Assembly (NCBI RefSeq): GCF_039540195.1
Contig: NZ_BAABEO010000009.1
Coordinates: 62,001-126,000, forward strand
DNA length: 64,000 nt
From: Zafaria ginkgonis
GTDB taxonomy: Bacteria; Actinomycetota; Actinomycetes; Actinomycetales; Micrococcaceae
Reading direction: 5' to 3'
Shown here: positions 16,615-24,525 of the stretch, piece after piece
Numbering within the stretch: the stretch's first letter is position 1
Layout of the letters: every line of letters begins with the position of its first letter
The notes under the pieces: generated by a model
What the model was told of the DNA's origin: nothing
Database searches by the model: none
What the model saw: only the letters and a program-made list of their open reading frames with translations
Program-made: the position numbers and the translations under genes

Positions 16615-17216
16615 TGGGAATCCTCCTTCTTCTGCTGGCGGTGGGTGGGGCCGGAGCCGGGGTAGTCCGGGAAGACCGAGGGCTCGATCGGCTCGGGTTT
16701 GGCGTAGGCCTGGGCGCTGTAGATCAGCGGTTCGGACTCGTGGGATTCGACGTCGGTGACGCGGCCGATGTAGATCAGGTGCGTGCCGGCCTCGACCACC
16801 TCGTGGACCGTGCAGTCGAAGCTGGCGACGGCGTCGCGGATCCGGGGGGAGCCCGACGGCGCCTCGACCCACTCGCCGCAGGAAAAGTCCCAGCGTTCCT
16901 TGCCCGGCCAGGGACGGCCTGCAAAGGTGTCGGCCACGTGGTCATGCTGCTTGCCCAGGACGTTGACGGCGAAGACGCCGTGCGCGCGGATCGCCTCGTT
17001 GATCGGGCTGCGGAGATTGATGCAGACCAGCACCAGGCGTGGATCCGCGGACACCGAGCACATCGCGCTCACGGTCTGCGCGAACCGGCCCGCTTCCCCG
17101 CCCGTCGACACCACGGTGACCCCGGTGGCGACGCGCCCCATGGCGGCAATGAACTCGTCCCGGGGCGCCGCGGCCGCCGGAGTGCCGCCGGTCGCGTTGG
17201 TTGTTTGAGTGGCCAT
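16611..17216 (-). CDS. HpaC-type flavin reductase, reductase component
   Basis: 201-aa flavin reductase-like FMN-binding domain protein. Signs are DEFIAAMGRVATGVTVVST at the N-terminus, the central PRLVLVCINLRSPINEAI and the later AGTHLIYIGRV segment. It supplies FADH2/FMNH2 to the HpaB-type partner. The ATG at 17216 has GGGAG eight bases upstream; the ATG 19 codons earlier adds a cysteine-rich tail without a ribosome site. First gene of the operon running down to the ureohydrolase at 10732. Confidence 0.88.
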   Translation of the reverse strand: MATQTTNATGGTPAAAAPRDEFIAAMGRVATGVTVVSTGGEAGRFAQTVSAMCSVSADPRLVLVCINLRSPINEAIRAHGVFAVNVLGKQHDHVADTFAGRPWPGKERWDFSCGEWVEAPSGSPRIRDAVASFDCTVHEVVEAGTHLIYIGRVTDVESHESEPLIYSAQAYAKPEPIEPSVFPDYPGSGPTHRQQKKEDSQ

Positions 17217-17413
17217 CTGAGCTGCTCCCTTGCACTTGTGCGGTTGCTTGCAACAAGTATTGGAACGGCTCAAGCCATATGTCTAACAGAAGTTTTACGT
17301 GGTTAGCATCGAAAAAACAGATGCCTCAAAGCCGCGGAAACCTCGACCGTAGGGCCTTGCGGCAGGTGGCGGCGGGGGCTTCCCGGGACCCCGGTCCGGA
17401 CGGCGTGGGTCGC
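17217..17413. promoter_or_regulatory. Promoter region of the HpaBC operon
   Basis: The 197-bp gap between the LysR gene stop and the flavin reductase start, read leftward, should hold the operon promoter. The part nearest the reductase gene (17240-17325) is AT-richer. It contains a short inverted repeat CTAAC-N14-GTTAG (17283-17306) that could be a LysR-type site. No gene is visible. Confidence 0.35.
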
Positions 17414-18322
17414 TTAGCCCAGCGAGCCCCGGCACTCGTCGATGAACGCGGTGGCCCGGCGGGTCGGCCGCACGCCGGAAAGGTGGACCGCGCACACGTT
17501 CAGCCCCGGGGGCGCGCCCGCCAGCGGCTTGGTGACGAAGCCGCGGCCCTCGTAGCTCATGTTGATGTTGGTGCGCTGGGTCAGGATCGAATACCCCAGG
17601 CCGCGGGCGACCAGCGCGCGCACCATTTCGAAGCTGGTGGTGCGGAACCTGATGTTGGGGTCCAGGCCCTCCGCCTCGAAGAAGGAGAGGAAGTAGTCCC
17701 CGCCGGGCGGCAGGTCGAAGAGGATCAGCGGCTCGGGAGCGAGCTGCTGCAGGGTCAGGGCGCCGTTGTCGGAGAACTTGTGGTGCTCGGGCAGGACCAC
17801 GTATGGCGGCGTCGCCGCGAGGACATGGGAGCTGAAGTCCCGCGGGAACTGGGGCCGGTTGAAGTCGTAGCCGTAGAGGATGGCCAGGTCCAGGGAACCG
17901 TTGCGCAGCTGCTCCTCCAGCTGGAGCTGCGAACCCTCGACGAAGCTCAGGTCAACGCCCGGATGGTGCTCGGTGAAACTGTCGATGATGCGCGGCAGCA
18001 TGATCGGGGCAAGCGTGCTGTAGCAGCCCACCATCAGGCGTCCCGAGAGCGATTCGCTGGCCTCGCGCGCCGAATTCTTCAGGTCATCCACCCCGGCCAC
18101 CAGGCGGCGGGCGTCGGCGAGGACCTGCTGCCCGACCCCCGTCAGGGACAGGCCGCGGGCGTGCCGTATGAAGACCTGCACGCCAAGGGCGCCCTCCAGG
18201 TCCGCCAGGGCCGTGGAGACGGCGGACTGCGAAAGGTAGAGCCGGCCGGCGGCGGCGGTGACGCTGCCGGTTTCCGCCGCGGCGATCAGGTACTCGAGCT
18301 GCTTGAGGGTGACGCCTGACAT
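17414..18322 (-). CDS. LysR-type transcriptional regulator
   Basis: 302 aa, standard LysR length. The winged helix-turn-helix is at about 5-62 (LKQLEYLIAAAETGSVTAAAGRLYLSQSAVSTALADLE) and the periplasmic-binding-like effector domain at 90-295. It lies between the HpaBC operon, in its own direction, and the divergent M20/ABC operon. By the usual LysR logic it controls the divergent genes and itself, and perhaps the HpaBC operon. The 111-bp divergent region holds an inverted repeat (see 18346-18396). Effector unknown, perhaps the ABC transporter's substrate. Confidence 0.9.
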   Translation of the reverse strand: MSGVTLKQLEYLIAAAETGSVTAAAGRLYLSQSAVSTALADLEGALGVQVFIRHARGLSLTGVGQQVLADARRLVAGVDDLKNSAREASESLSGRLMVGCYSTLAPIMLPRIIDSFTEHHPGVDLSFVEGSQLQLEEQLRNGSLDLAILYGYDFNRPQFPRDFSSHVLAATPPYVVLPEHHKFSDNGALTLQQLAPEPLILFDLPPGGDYFLSFFEAEGLDPNIRFRTTSFEMVRALVARGLGYSILTQRTNINMSYEGRGFVTKPLAGAPPGLNVCAVHLSGVRPTRRATAFIDECRGSLG

Positions 18323-18345
18323 AGATTTTTCAGAACCCCTTCATC

Positions 18346-18396
18346 GATTACATCTGTTTTACACGGCCCTGACTGCCCTGCATAGTCGATGTAATC
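18346..18396. promoter_or_regulatory. Candidate LysR operator in divergent promoter
   Basis: GATTACATC at 18346-18354 and its exact reverse complement GATGTAATC at 18388-18396 face each other across 33 bp between the LysR gene and the divergent M20 gene. Two matching half sites in this position fit the recognition and activation sites of a LysR regulator. No footprint evidence can come from sequence alone. Confidence 0.5.
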
Positions 18397-18433
18397 CGAA
18401 AGACGCAATGACGCGAAAGGGATGGATCCGCAC

Positions 18434-19579
18434 ATGAAAGACCCGGAGCTCGACCTCCTCCTGGAGACCCTGTCCATCGACTCGACCTGGGGGCTGGAGA
18501 AGGAACTGGCGGAGTTCATCGCCGACCGGATGGAGGGTTGGGGCGTCGACGACGTGCGGCTGGTCGAATCCATGCCCGGCCGCCACAGCGTCGGCGGACG
18601 GCTGCGCGGGACCGGCGGCGGGAAGTCGCTGCTGCTCAACGGCCATCTGGACACCTACGAGGTTTCGCCGGACTGGACCCGGGACCCGTTCGGCCCCGTG
18701 GTTGAGGACGGCAAGATCTACGGCGCCGGCATCGCCGACATGAAGGCCGCCACCACGGCGTCGCTCGCCGTCATGCGGCGGATCGCCCTGTCCGGCTCGC
18801 GCCCCAAGGGCGACGTCGTCTTCCAGGGCGTCTCCTGCCACTTCGAGGGCGGGGTCGGCACCCGCTCGCTGCTGGAGGCCGGCTTCACCGCCGACGGCGC
18901 CATCTGCGGCGAGCCGACCGACAACACCATCGGCACCGTGCACCGCGGCGCCGCGTACCTGAAGATCACCACCTACGGCAAGCAGGCCCACACCTCCGCC
19001 AAGGAGTTGGGACTGAACGCGATCGAAACCATGGAGCCGATCCTGGCCGGCATGCGCCGGCTTGAAGGCACCATGCCCTACGTGGTCCATCCGGAACTGC
19101 CGGGCGGCCCGAACCTGAACATCGGCACCATCCGGGGCGGCACCAAGCACAACCAGGTGCCCGACCGCTGCGAAATGACCTGCGACATCCGCCTGCTGCC
19201 CTCCCAGGACCCGTACGACGTCAAGCTCCAGGCGGAGCAGATGATCGCGGACCTCAAGGCCGAGGATCCCCGGATCGAGGCCACCGTTGAGTTCAGCGAC
19301 CACTGGCTCAGCGGTCCGCGGCTGCCCTACGAGATCGACAAGTCCTCCCCGATTTCGGCCGCGGTGGCCGAGGCGGCCGTCCGCGCAGGCGCCCAACCGG
19401 TGTATCGCGGCATCCAGTTCTGGACCGACATGGTCCCGCTCAAGCAGTTCGGCATCCCCGCCGTGAACATCGGACCCGGCACCCCGCCCTACAGCTGGGC
19501 GGACGAGTGGGTGGAACTGGCCAAGTACCGGGAAATCATCGACATCTACGCCCATGCAGTCAACCTGTGGTGCAACTAA
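18434..19579 (+). CDS. M20-family metallopeptidase (ArgE/DapE/CPG2 type)
   Basis: 381-aa zinc amidohydrolase of the ArgE/DapE class. LLLNGHLDTY near 77 and IYGAGIADMKAA near 102 carry the H and D metal ligands, HFEGGVGT supplies the acidic pair region, and CGEPTDNTIG follows. It removes an acyl group from an amino acid or hydrolyses a small peptide. Two starts are possible: ATG 18422 sits one base after GAAAGG, too close; ATG 18434 is 13 bases away and slightly far. I favour 18434. It leads the LysR-controlled operon with an amino-acid ABC transporter, so it likely processes the imported compound. Confidence 0.85.
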   Translation: MKDPELDLLLETLSIDSTWGLEKELAEFIADRMEGWGVDDVRLVESMPGRHSVGGRLRGTGGGKSLLLNGHLDTYEVSPDWTRDPFGPVVEDGKIYGAGIADMKAATTASLAVMRRIALSGSRPKGDVVFQGVSCHFEGGVGTRSLLEAGFTADGAICGEPTDNTIGTVHRGAAYLKITTYGKQAHTSAKELGLNAIETMEPILAGMRRLEGTMPYVVHPELPGGPNLNIGTIRGGTKHNQVPDRCEMTCDIRLLPSQDPYDVKLQAEQMIADLKAEDPRIEATVEFSDHWLSGPRLPYEIDKSSPISAAVAEAAVRAGAQPVYRGIQFWTDMVPLKQFGIPAVNIGPGTPPYSWADEWVELAKYREIIDIYAHAVNLWCN

Positions 19580-19584
19580 GCCCG

Positions 19585-19622
19585 CCTAACTGAGCCCCTA
19601 CGACCTAACTGAGCCCCTACGA
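19585..19622 (+). repeat. 19-bp perfect tandem duplication
   Basis: CCTAACTGAGCCCCTACGA occurs twice head to tail (19585-19603, 19604-19622) in the gap between the M20 gene and the binding-protein gene. The second copy ends just before the ribosome site GAAAGGCAGCC. It looks like a replication-slippage duplication. Confidence 0.9.
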
Positions 19623-19631
19623 AAGGCAGCC

Positions 19632-20504
19632 ATGAACATCTCCCCGAAGTCTTCCCTGCTGGCCGGTGCCGCCGTCCTGGCCCTGGCCCTCACCGCCTGC
19701 GGCGGCAACGGCGGCGCGGCGGGCTCCTCCGCCGAGCCAGCCTCCGCGCCGAAGGTGGCCACCAATGCCGCCGGGGTCCTGAACGTCGGCATCGACCTGA
19801 CCTACCCGCCCTACGACATGCTCGACGGCGGCAAGCCCGCCGGCTTCGACGTCGAGTTCATGGACGCGATGTCCGCCGAGCTGGGCCTGAAGCCGCAGTA
19901 CACCGACACCCGCTTCGCGCAGATCGTCGCCGGCATCAAGGCGGACCGCTTCGACGTGATCGCCTCCACGCTCTACATCTCCTCCGCCCGCGACAAGGAA
20001 GTGGACTTCGTGCCCTATTTCCAGACCGGCAACTCCATCATCGTGAAGGAGGGAGCGGCGCCCCTGGCCACGGCCCAGGACTTGTGCGGAAAGCAGGTCG
20101 GGGTGGTCACCGCGACGGTCATTGCCAAGATCCTGCCCGCCGCCGAAAGCGACAAGTGCAAGGCAGCCGGCAAGTCCGCCATCACGGTGAAGGAATTCCC
20201 CACCGATCCGGAGGCCACCCAGGCGCTGCTTTCGGGCCAGGTCGATGCCCAGATGACCGATGCCGCCGTCGCCAAGACCGCCGTCGAGAAGTCCAAGGGC
20301 CGCCTGGGCCTGAGCAGCCAGGAACTGGTCTACCCGATCGCGGTCGGGCTGGCCGTCCAGGAGGGGAACGCGGAGATGCAGAAGGCGCTCGAGGACGGGC
20401 TGGAGGCCATGAAGGCCTCGGGCAAGTACGACGAACTGCTCACCAAGTACAACCTGGAGGCCGTTGACCCCGCGGTGCTCGAGGAATCGATGAAGCAGGC
20501 CTGA
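19632..20504 (+). CDS. ABC transporter substrate-binding lipoprotein (amino-acid type, family 3)
   Basis: 290-aa extracellular binding protein. The signal peptide ends in the lipobox LTACGG with C23 as lipidated cysteine. The mature part follows the family 3 pattern (LNVGIDLTYPPYDMLDGGKPAGFDVEFMDAM). It should hand a polar amino acid or similar small molecule to the permease-ATPase encoded 2 nt downstream. GAAAGGCAGCC precedes the ATG. It is probably co-transcribed with the M20 gene upstream. Confidence 0.9.
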   Translation: MNISPKSSLLAGAAVLALALTACGGNGGAAGSSAEPASAPKVATNAAGVLNVGIDLTYPPYDMLDGGKPAGFDVEFMDAMSAELGLKPQYTDTRFAQIVAGIKADRFDVIASTLYISSARDKEVDFVPYFQTGNSIIVKEGAAPLATAQDLCGKQVGVVTATVIAKILPAAESDKCKAAGKSAITVKEFPTDPEATQALLSGQVDAQMTDAAVAKTAVEKSKGRLGLSSQELVYPIAVGLAVQEGNAEMQKALEDGLEAMKASGKYDELLTKYNLEAVDPAVLEESMKQA

Positions 20505-20506
20505 CC

Positions 20507-22060
20507 ATGACTTTCGACTGGGCCTACACCTTCTCCCTCTTCGCCGACCCGAACCTGTGGCGCGCCGCCGGCGTCGTCGTCGCCCTGAGCCTGCTCTCCT
20601 GGATCGTTGCCAACATCGCCGGCATCGGGCTGGCGCTGATGAAGGAATCCCGGTCCAGGATCCTCTCCACCGTTGCGGGGATGTACGTGTGGCTGTTCCG
20701 CAGCCTGCCGCTGCTGGTCCTGCTGGTCTTCGCCTACAACATCCCGCAGGTCTTCCCCGCCACCCAGGTGATTCTGGGGTCCTCGTTCAACGCCGCGCTG
20801 ATCGCGCTGGTGCTCAGCGAGGCGGCGTACATGGCCGAGATCCACCGCGGGGGGCTGCTTTCGGTCTCCGCGGACCAGCGCGAGGCCGCCAAGGCGCTCG
20901 GCCTGCCCTACGGGTACGTGCAGCGGCACGTCGTCATCCCGCAGGCCTTCCGGATCGCCCTGCCGGCGCTGGGCAACGAGTTCGTCTCCATCCTCAAGCT
21001 CACCTCGCTGGCCAGCGTCATCTCGCTGGAGGAGATCCTGCTGGTCGGCCAGCGCCTCTACACCCAGAACTTCATGGTGCTGGAGACGCTGCTGGCGGTA
21101 GCGGTGTTCTACGTCCTGCTGGTCACGGTCTTCGACAGGCTGCGGGACCTGCTCGAGCGCAAGCTCGATGTCAGCCGCCGCCGCCCGGCCGTCCAGGGCG
21201 ACCCCGATGCCGCAACGGCCGGCAGCGTGGCCCGGGGGCGTGAGCGCGTGCCGCACGAGGGCCCGACGCTGGTCAGTGCCGCCGGCGTCACCAAGTCCTT
21301 CCACGGAAACCAGGTGCTCAAGGGCGTCGACGTCGACGTGCACGCCGGTGAGGTCGTCGTCGTCATCGGCCCGTCCGGATCCGGCAAGACCACCTTCGTG
21401 CGGACGCTGAACCACCTGGAGCCGGCCGACGGCGGCAGCATCGAGGTGAACGGGCAGCTGATCGGGAACAAGCTGGGGCAGAACGGCCGCGTGGTGGCCC
21501 TCTCGGACCGTGAGCTCAGCGTCCAGCGCCGCGGCGTCGGCATGGTCTTCCAGCGGTTCAACCTGTTCCCGCACAAGACGGTGCTGGAGAACATCACGCT
21601 GGCGCCGGTGCAACTGGGCCTGATGAAGGCCGACGAGGCCACGGAGTTCGGCAGGTCCCTGCTGCGCAAGGTCGGGATGTCCGTCCACGCCAACAAGTAC
21701 CCGCACCAGCTCTCCGGCGGCCAGCAGCAGCGCGTCGCCATCGCGCGGGCCCTGGCCATGAAGCCGGGCGTGATGCTCTTCGACGAGCCGACGTCGGCGC
21801 TGGATCCGGAACTGGTCTCCGAGGTCCTGGCGGTCATCGCCGAACTCGCCCAGGAAGGCATGACCATGGTCATCGTCACCCACGAGATGAAACTGGCCCG
21901 GGACGTTGCGGACTGGGTGGTGTTCATGGAGGACGGCAACGTGGTCAAGCAGGGTCCGCCGGAGACCATCTTCGGGCCCGACGCCGAACCGAGGCTCCGG
22001 CGTTTCGTCCAAAGCGTGTCGGACGTTCCGCTCGCGGTGGAGGCGCCAGCCGCGCAGTAG
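20507..22060 (+). CDS. Fused amino-acid ABC transporter: permease plus ATPase in one chain
   Basis: 517 aa joining two functions. Residues 1-220 are a polar amino-acid type permease with about five membrane segments and the EAA loop (DQREAAKALGLPYG). A charged linker (about 221-255) follows. Residues 260-505 are the ATPase, with Walker A GPSGSGKTT, signature LSGGQQQR, Walker B VMLFDEP and the switch histidine in VTHEM. A single chain can homodimerise to a complete transporter core. There is a two-base gap after the binding-protein gene. Such fusions occur in actinobacteria but are a minority form. The gene's last 44 bp and terminator recur in diverged form at 31122-31252. Confidence 0.92.
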   Translation: MTFDWAYTFSLFADPNLWRAAGVVVALSLLSWIVANIAGIGLALMKESRSRILSTVAGMYVWLFRSLPLLVLLVFAYNIPQVFPATQVILGSSFNAALIALVLSEAAYMAEIHRGGLLSVSADQREAAKALGLPYGYVQRHVVIPQAFRIALPALGNEFVSILKLTSLASVISLEEILLVGQRLYTQNFMVLETLLAVAVFYVLLVTVFDRLRDLLERKLDVSRRRPAVQGDPDAATAGSVARGRERVPHEGPTLVSAAGVTKSFHGNQVLKGVDVDVHAGEVVVVIGPSGSGKTTFVRTLNHLEPADGGSIEVNGQLIGNKLGQNGRVVALSDRELSVQRRGVGMVFQRFNLFPHKTVLENITLAPVQLGLMKADEATEFGRSLLRKVGMSVHANKYPHQLSGGQQQRVAIARALAMKPGVMLFDEPTSALDPELVSEVLAVIAELAQEGMTMVIVTHEMKLARDVADWVVFMEDGNVVKQGPPETIFGPDAEPRLRRFVQSVSDVPLAVEAPAAQ

Positions 22061-22095
22061 CCAGGTCGACGTCGCAGTAGGCGCGTAGCCTCATT

Positions 22096-22134
22096 CAGGG
22101 GCGCCGCCCGGCATGATGCCGGGCGGCGCCCCTG
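22096..22134 (+). terminator. Strong intrinsic hairpin after the fused ABC gene
   Basis: A 19-bp perfect stem (CAGGGGCGCCGCCCGGCAT and its complement) with one central base lies 35 bp after the stop and is followed by ACGTTT. The T-run is poor but the stem is very strong. A diverged copy of this hairpin stands at 31222-31252. Confidence 0.75.
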
Positions 22135-22166
22135 ACGTTTACCGTGGAAAGCTTCGAATGACTGGT

Positions 22167-22197
22167 GCTGTGGCCCGCGGCACGCGTGGGCCACAGC
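22167..22197 (+). terminator. Second hairpin in the convergent gap
   Basis: GCTGTGGCCC (22167-22176) pairs with GGGCCACAGC (22188-22197), followed on the plus strand by a T-rich stretch (CTCCGTCTTTTGCTTT). It sits between the convergent ABC and RidA genes and may terminate from both sides. Confidence 0.6.
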
Positions 22198-22211
22198 CTC
22201 CGTCTTTTGCT

Positions 22212-22571
22212 TTACAGGTTGGTCCGGGCGATGGCTTCGACCTCAAGCAGTGAGGCGTCCCGGAATCTGGCCACCTCCACGGAGGTCCGTGGCGGCAGCG
22301 GCAGGCCGTCGAGGACCTCATAGTAGACCGCGTTGAATTCGGGCAGTCTGTCGATGTCGGCCAGATAGACGTTGACCTTCACCAGCCGGTCCAGGCCCGA
22401 TCCCGCCTCCTCCAGGGTCCGGCCCAGCTTTTCGAGGACCAGCCGGATCTGGTCGGCGAAATCCTCGGGGACGGTGCCGTCGGGTCGGCGTGGCAGGTGT
22501 CCGCCGGCGAAGACCAGGTCGCCAACGCGTGAATACATCGGAACGGACGGGCTGGCGGCGGGCGCGGTCAC
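22212..22571 (-). CDS. RidA (YjgF/YER057c/UK114) family protein
   Basis: 119-aa RidA-like protein. The arginine in LPPRTSVEVARF and the following LLEVEAIA match the substrate-binding arginine and C-terminal strand of imine/enamine deaminases. Archetypal RidA hydrolyses reactive 2-aminoacrylate-type enamines to the keto acid and ammonia; divergent members act in catabolic pathways. The GTG at 22571 overlaps the upstream stop (GTGA) and has AAGGAA at a workable distance; ATG 22583 has its ribosome site only one base away. Last gene of the eight-gene operon, which suggests that the pathway produces an imine or enamine. Confidence 0.88.
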   Translation of the reverse strand: MTAPAASPSVPMYSRVGDLVFAGGHLPRRPDGTVPEDFADQIRLVLEKLGRTLEEAGSGLDRLVKVNVYLADIDRLPEFNAVYYEVLDGLPLPPRTSVEVARFRDASLLEVEAIARTNL

Positions 22572-23677
22572 TTCTGCACCCATTCCTTGGCCTGCTGGAT
22601 CACTGCGTCCTCATCGAAGTCGTTGTACTGGGAAACAAGCGAGTAGTCGAAGACCTTGTCCAGCGGATAGTCCGCGACGGCGCCGTCGAGAATGCCGCCG
22701 TCGACACCCTCCATGATCAGGCGTTCCATGTCGGAGTCCTCCTGCTGCCCGTACTGGCCGGCGGAGCCGGTTTGGCCGGTCGTTTCCATCCGCAATTCGA
22801 GTTGGCTGGCGGCCATCGCTATGTTCGCCTCCGAATCCCCTGAAGTCGGCTTGCTGGCCGGGAACTTCTCCCAGTGCATCTGCACCGCGGCCTTCGGGTT
22901 CTCCCGGGAGAATACGGCGGCCTTGAAGAAGGCCCGCCACAGCCCGGCCACCATCTCGGGCTTGTTCTTCACGTCGTCCTTGCGGCATACCAGCGACGAG
23001 GTTCCGGTCAGCGAATCGGTATCGGAGGCCACGTCCACGACATCCTCCCCGAGCAGGGATTCGACGACCAGGTTGGGCCCGTCGAATCCCGAGTAGGCCT
23101 GGATGTCGCCGTTCTTGAAGGCCTGCGCGGTCTGGGCGCCATAGCCCACCGCGAGGAATTGATCGGCGCCGGGCTCCACGCCGTCCTTGCGCATCCCGAT
23201 GCTCGCCACGTCCGTGGCGATCGAGGTCAGCGAGGACACCCCGATAGTCTTGCCGGCCAGGTCCTTGGACTCGGTGATCCCCAGCGAGGCAGGCGCAATA
23301 ACCCGGAAGATATTGCCGGTGGTCGTCCCGACAACCACCAGACTGGGATCGTCCTTGACGGTTTGGAGCGCGTTGAAGGTGGATCCGTAAGTGCAGAAGG
23401 AGTTCCCGGAAGCGACCGACTGGATCGCCGACAGCGCCGTTTCCACCGGCTGCATATCGACCTGGAGTCCTTCTTCCTTGAAGTAACCCATTGCGTCCGG
23501 GACCGTGGCGTAGCTGGCCGAGGTCGCGCTAAGCGACTGGTCAGCGACCGCAAAGGTGACCCTGGTCAGGCCCTCGGCCTGGGCGGAATCGTCGGCGCAT
23601 CCGGCCAGGCCGACCGCCAGCGCTGCCACGGCGAGGGTGGCTCCTGCTTTGTAGTTCAACGTGGGTCCTTTCGTCAT
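22568..23677 (-). CDS. NitT/TauT-type ABC transporter substrate-binding lipoprotein
   Basis: 369-aa binding protein. The signal peptide ends in LAGC with lipid cysteine C27. The mature part resembles the NMT1/THI5/SsuA group (AMGYFKEEGLQVDMQPVE...SVASGNSFCTYGS). This group binds sulfonates, nitrate, pyrimidine precursors, aromatic acids and others, so the ligand cannot be named. The ATG at 23677 overlaps the permease stop (ATGA). With the permease and ATPase just upstream it completes a transporter. Confidence 0.88.
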   Translation of the reverse strand: MTKGPTLNYKAGATLAVAALAVGLAGCADDSAQAEGLTRVTFAVADQSLSATSASYATVPDAMGYFKEEGLQVDMQPVETALSAIQSVASGNSFCTYGSTFNALQTVKDDPSLVVVGTTTGNIFRVIAPASLGITESKDLAGKTIGVSSLTSIATDVASIGMRKDGVEPGADQFLAVGYGAQTAQAFKNGDIQAYSGFDGPNLVVESLLGEDVVDVASDTDSLTGTSSLVCRKDDVKNKPEMVAGLWRAFFKAAVFSRENPKAAVQMHWEKFPASKPTSGDSEANIAMAASQLELRMETTGQTGSAGQYGQQEDSDMERLIMEGVDGGILDGAVADYPLDKVFDYSLVSQYNDFDEDAVIQQAKEWVQK

Positions 23678-24525
23678 TGCTTGTAGTTCTTCAAGAGGCG
23701 GTTGAGGATGGCCATGGCGACCCAGATCAGGGCCCCGAAGACGCCGAGCACGATCAGCAGTGCGAAGGTCGTGGCGACGGATCCGGTCTGGGTGGCCGAC
23801 TGGATGGCGAAGCCCAGCCCCTGCCGGGCGGAAACGAACTCGGCGACAATCGTGCCGATCAGGGACAGCACGAGGGCGGTGTTCAGCGCTGGCAGGATGT
23901 AGGTGATCGCGTTCGGGATCCGCAGCTTCACCAGCACCTGCCAGCGGCCCGCCCGCAGTGACCGGAAGAGGTTCAGTTGATCCTGGTGGATATTGGTCAG
24001 GCCCACCATGGCATTGACGAGCACGGGGAAGAAGGCCATCAGGGCCGCGAGGATGACCTTGGGGAAAAGTCCGTAGCCGAAGGCCGCGATGATCATCGGA
24101 GCGATGGCAACCTTCGGGAAGGTCTGGATGATCACCAGGAACGGATACACGGCCTTTTGCAGTGATTCGGAAAAGACGAAGATGAAGCTGACCAGCAGGG
24201 CGGCGGTGGTCGCGGCGAGGAACCCGATCAGCGTGACATAGGCGGTGGCTCCGAGGTTCTTCCAGACGGCGCCGGTGGCGAACATGTCGCCGAGTGCCGT
24301 TCCGACGTCGTCGGGATGGGCCAGGATCAGCGGGGAGACCCAGACGTTGTCCGCTGCCAACCGCCACAGTGCGTAGCCCCCGGCGATCATGGCGACGGCG
24401 ACGAGGCCGGCCCGGACATTGGTGGATTTCAGGGCCTGCACGGCCACGGACGCCTCGGCCCCGGCGCCGGGTGCCTGCCTGCGGTCATCTTGGTCCAGCG
24501 GCGATCGTTGCTCAAGCACTGCCAT
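23674..24525 (-). CDS. NitT/TauT-type ABC transporter permease
   Basis: About 283-aa membrane protein with six predicted membrane helices and the BPD permease pattern, including the EAA-like loop FRSLRAGRWQVLVKLRIPNA near 205. Partner of the ATPase, whose gene it overlaps by 14 nt, and of the binding protein, with which it shares ATGA. The internal ATG at 24525 is preferred over 24552, which would overlap the ATPase gene further and lacks a ribosome site. Confidence 0.88.
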   Translation of the reverse strand: MAVLEQRSPLDQDDRRQAPGAGAEASVAVQALKSTNVRAGLVAVAMIAGGYALWRLAADNVWVSPLILAHPDDVGTALGDMFATGAVWKNLGATAYVTLIGFLAATTAALLVSFIFVFSESLQKAVYPFLVIIQTFPKVAIAPMIIAAFGYGLFPKVILAALMAFFPVLVNAMVGLTNIHQDQLNLFRSLRAGRWQVLVKLRIPNAITYILPALNTALVLSLIGTIVAEFVSARQGLGFAIQSATQTGSVATTFALLIVLGVFGALIWVAMAILNRLLKNYKQ

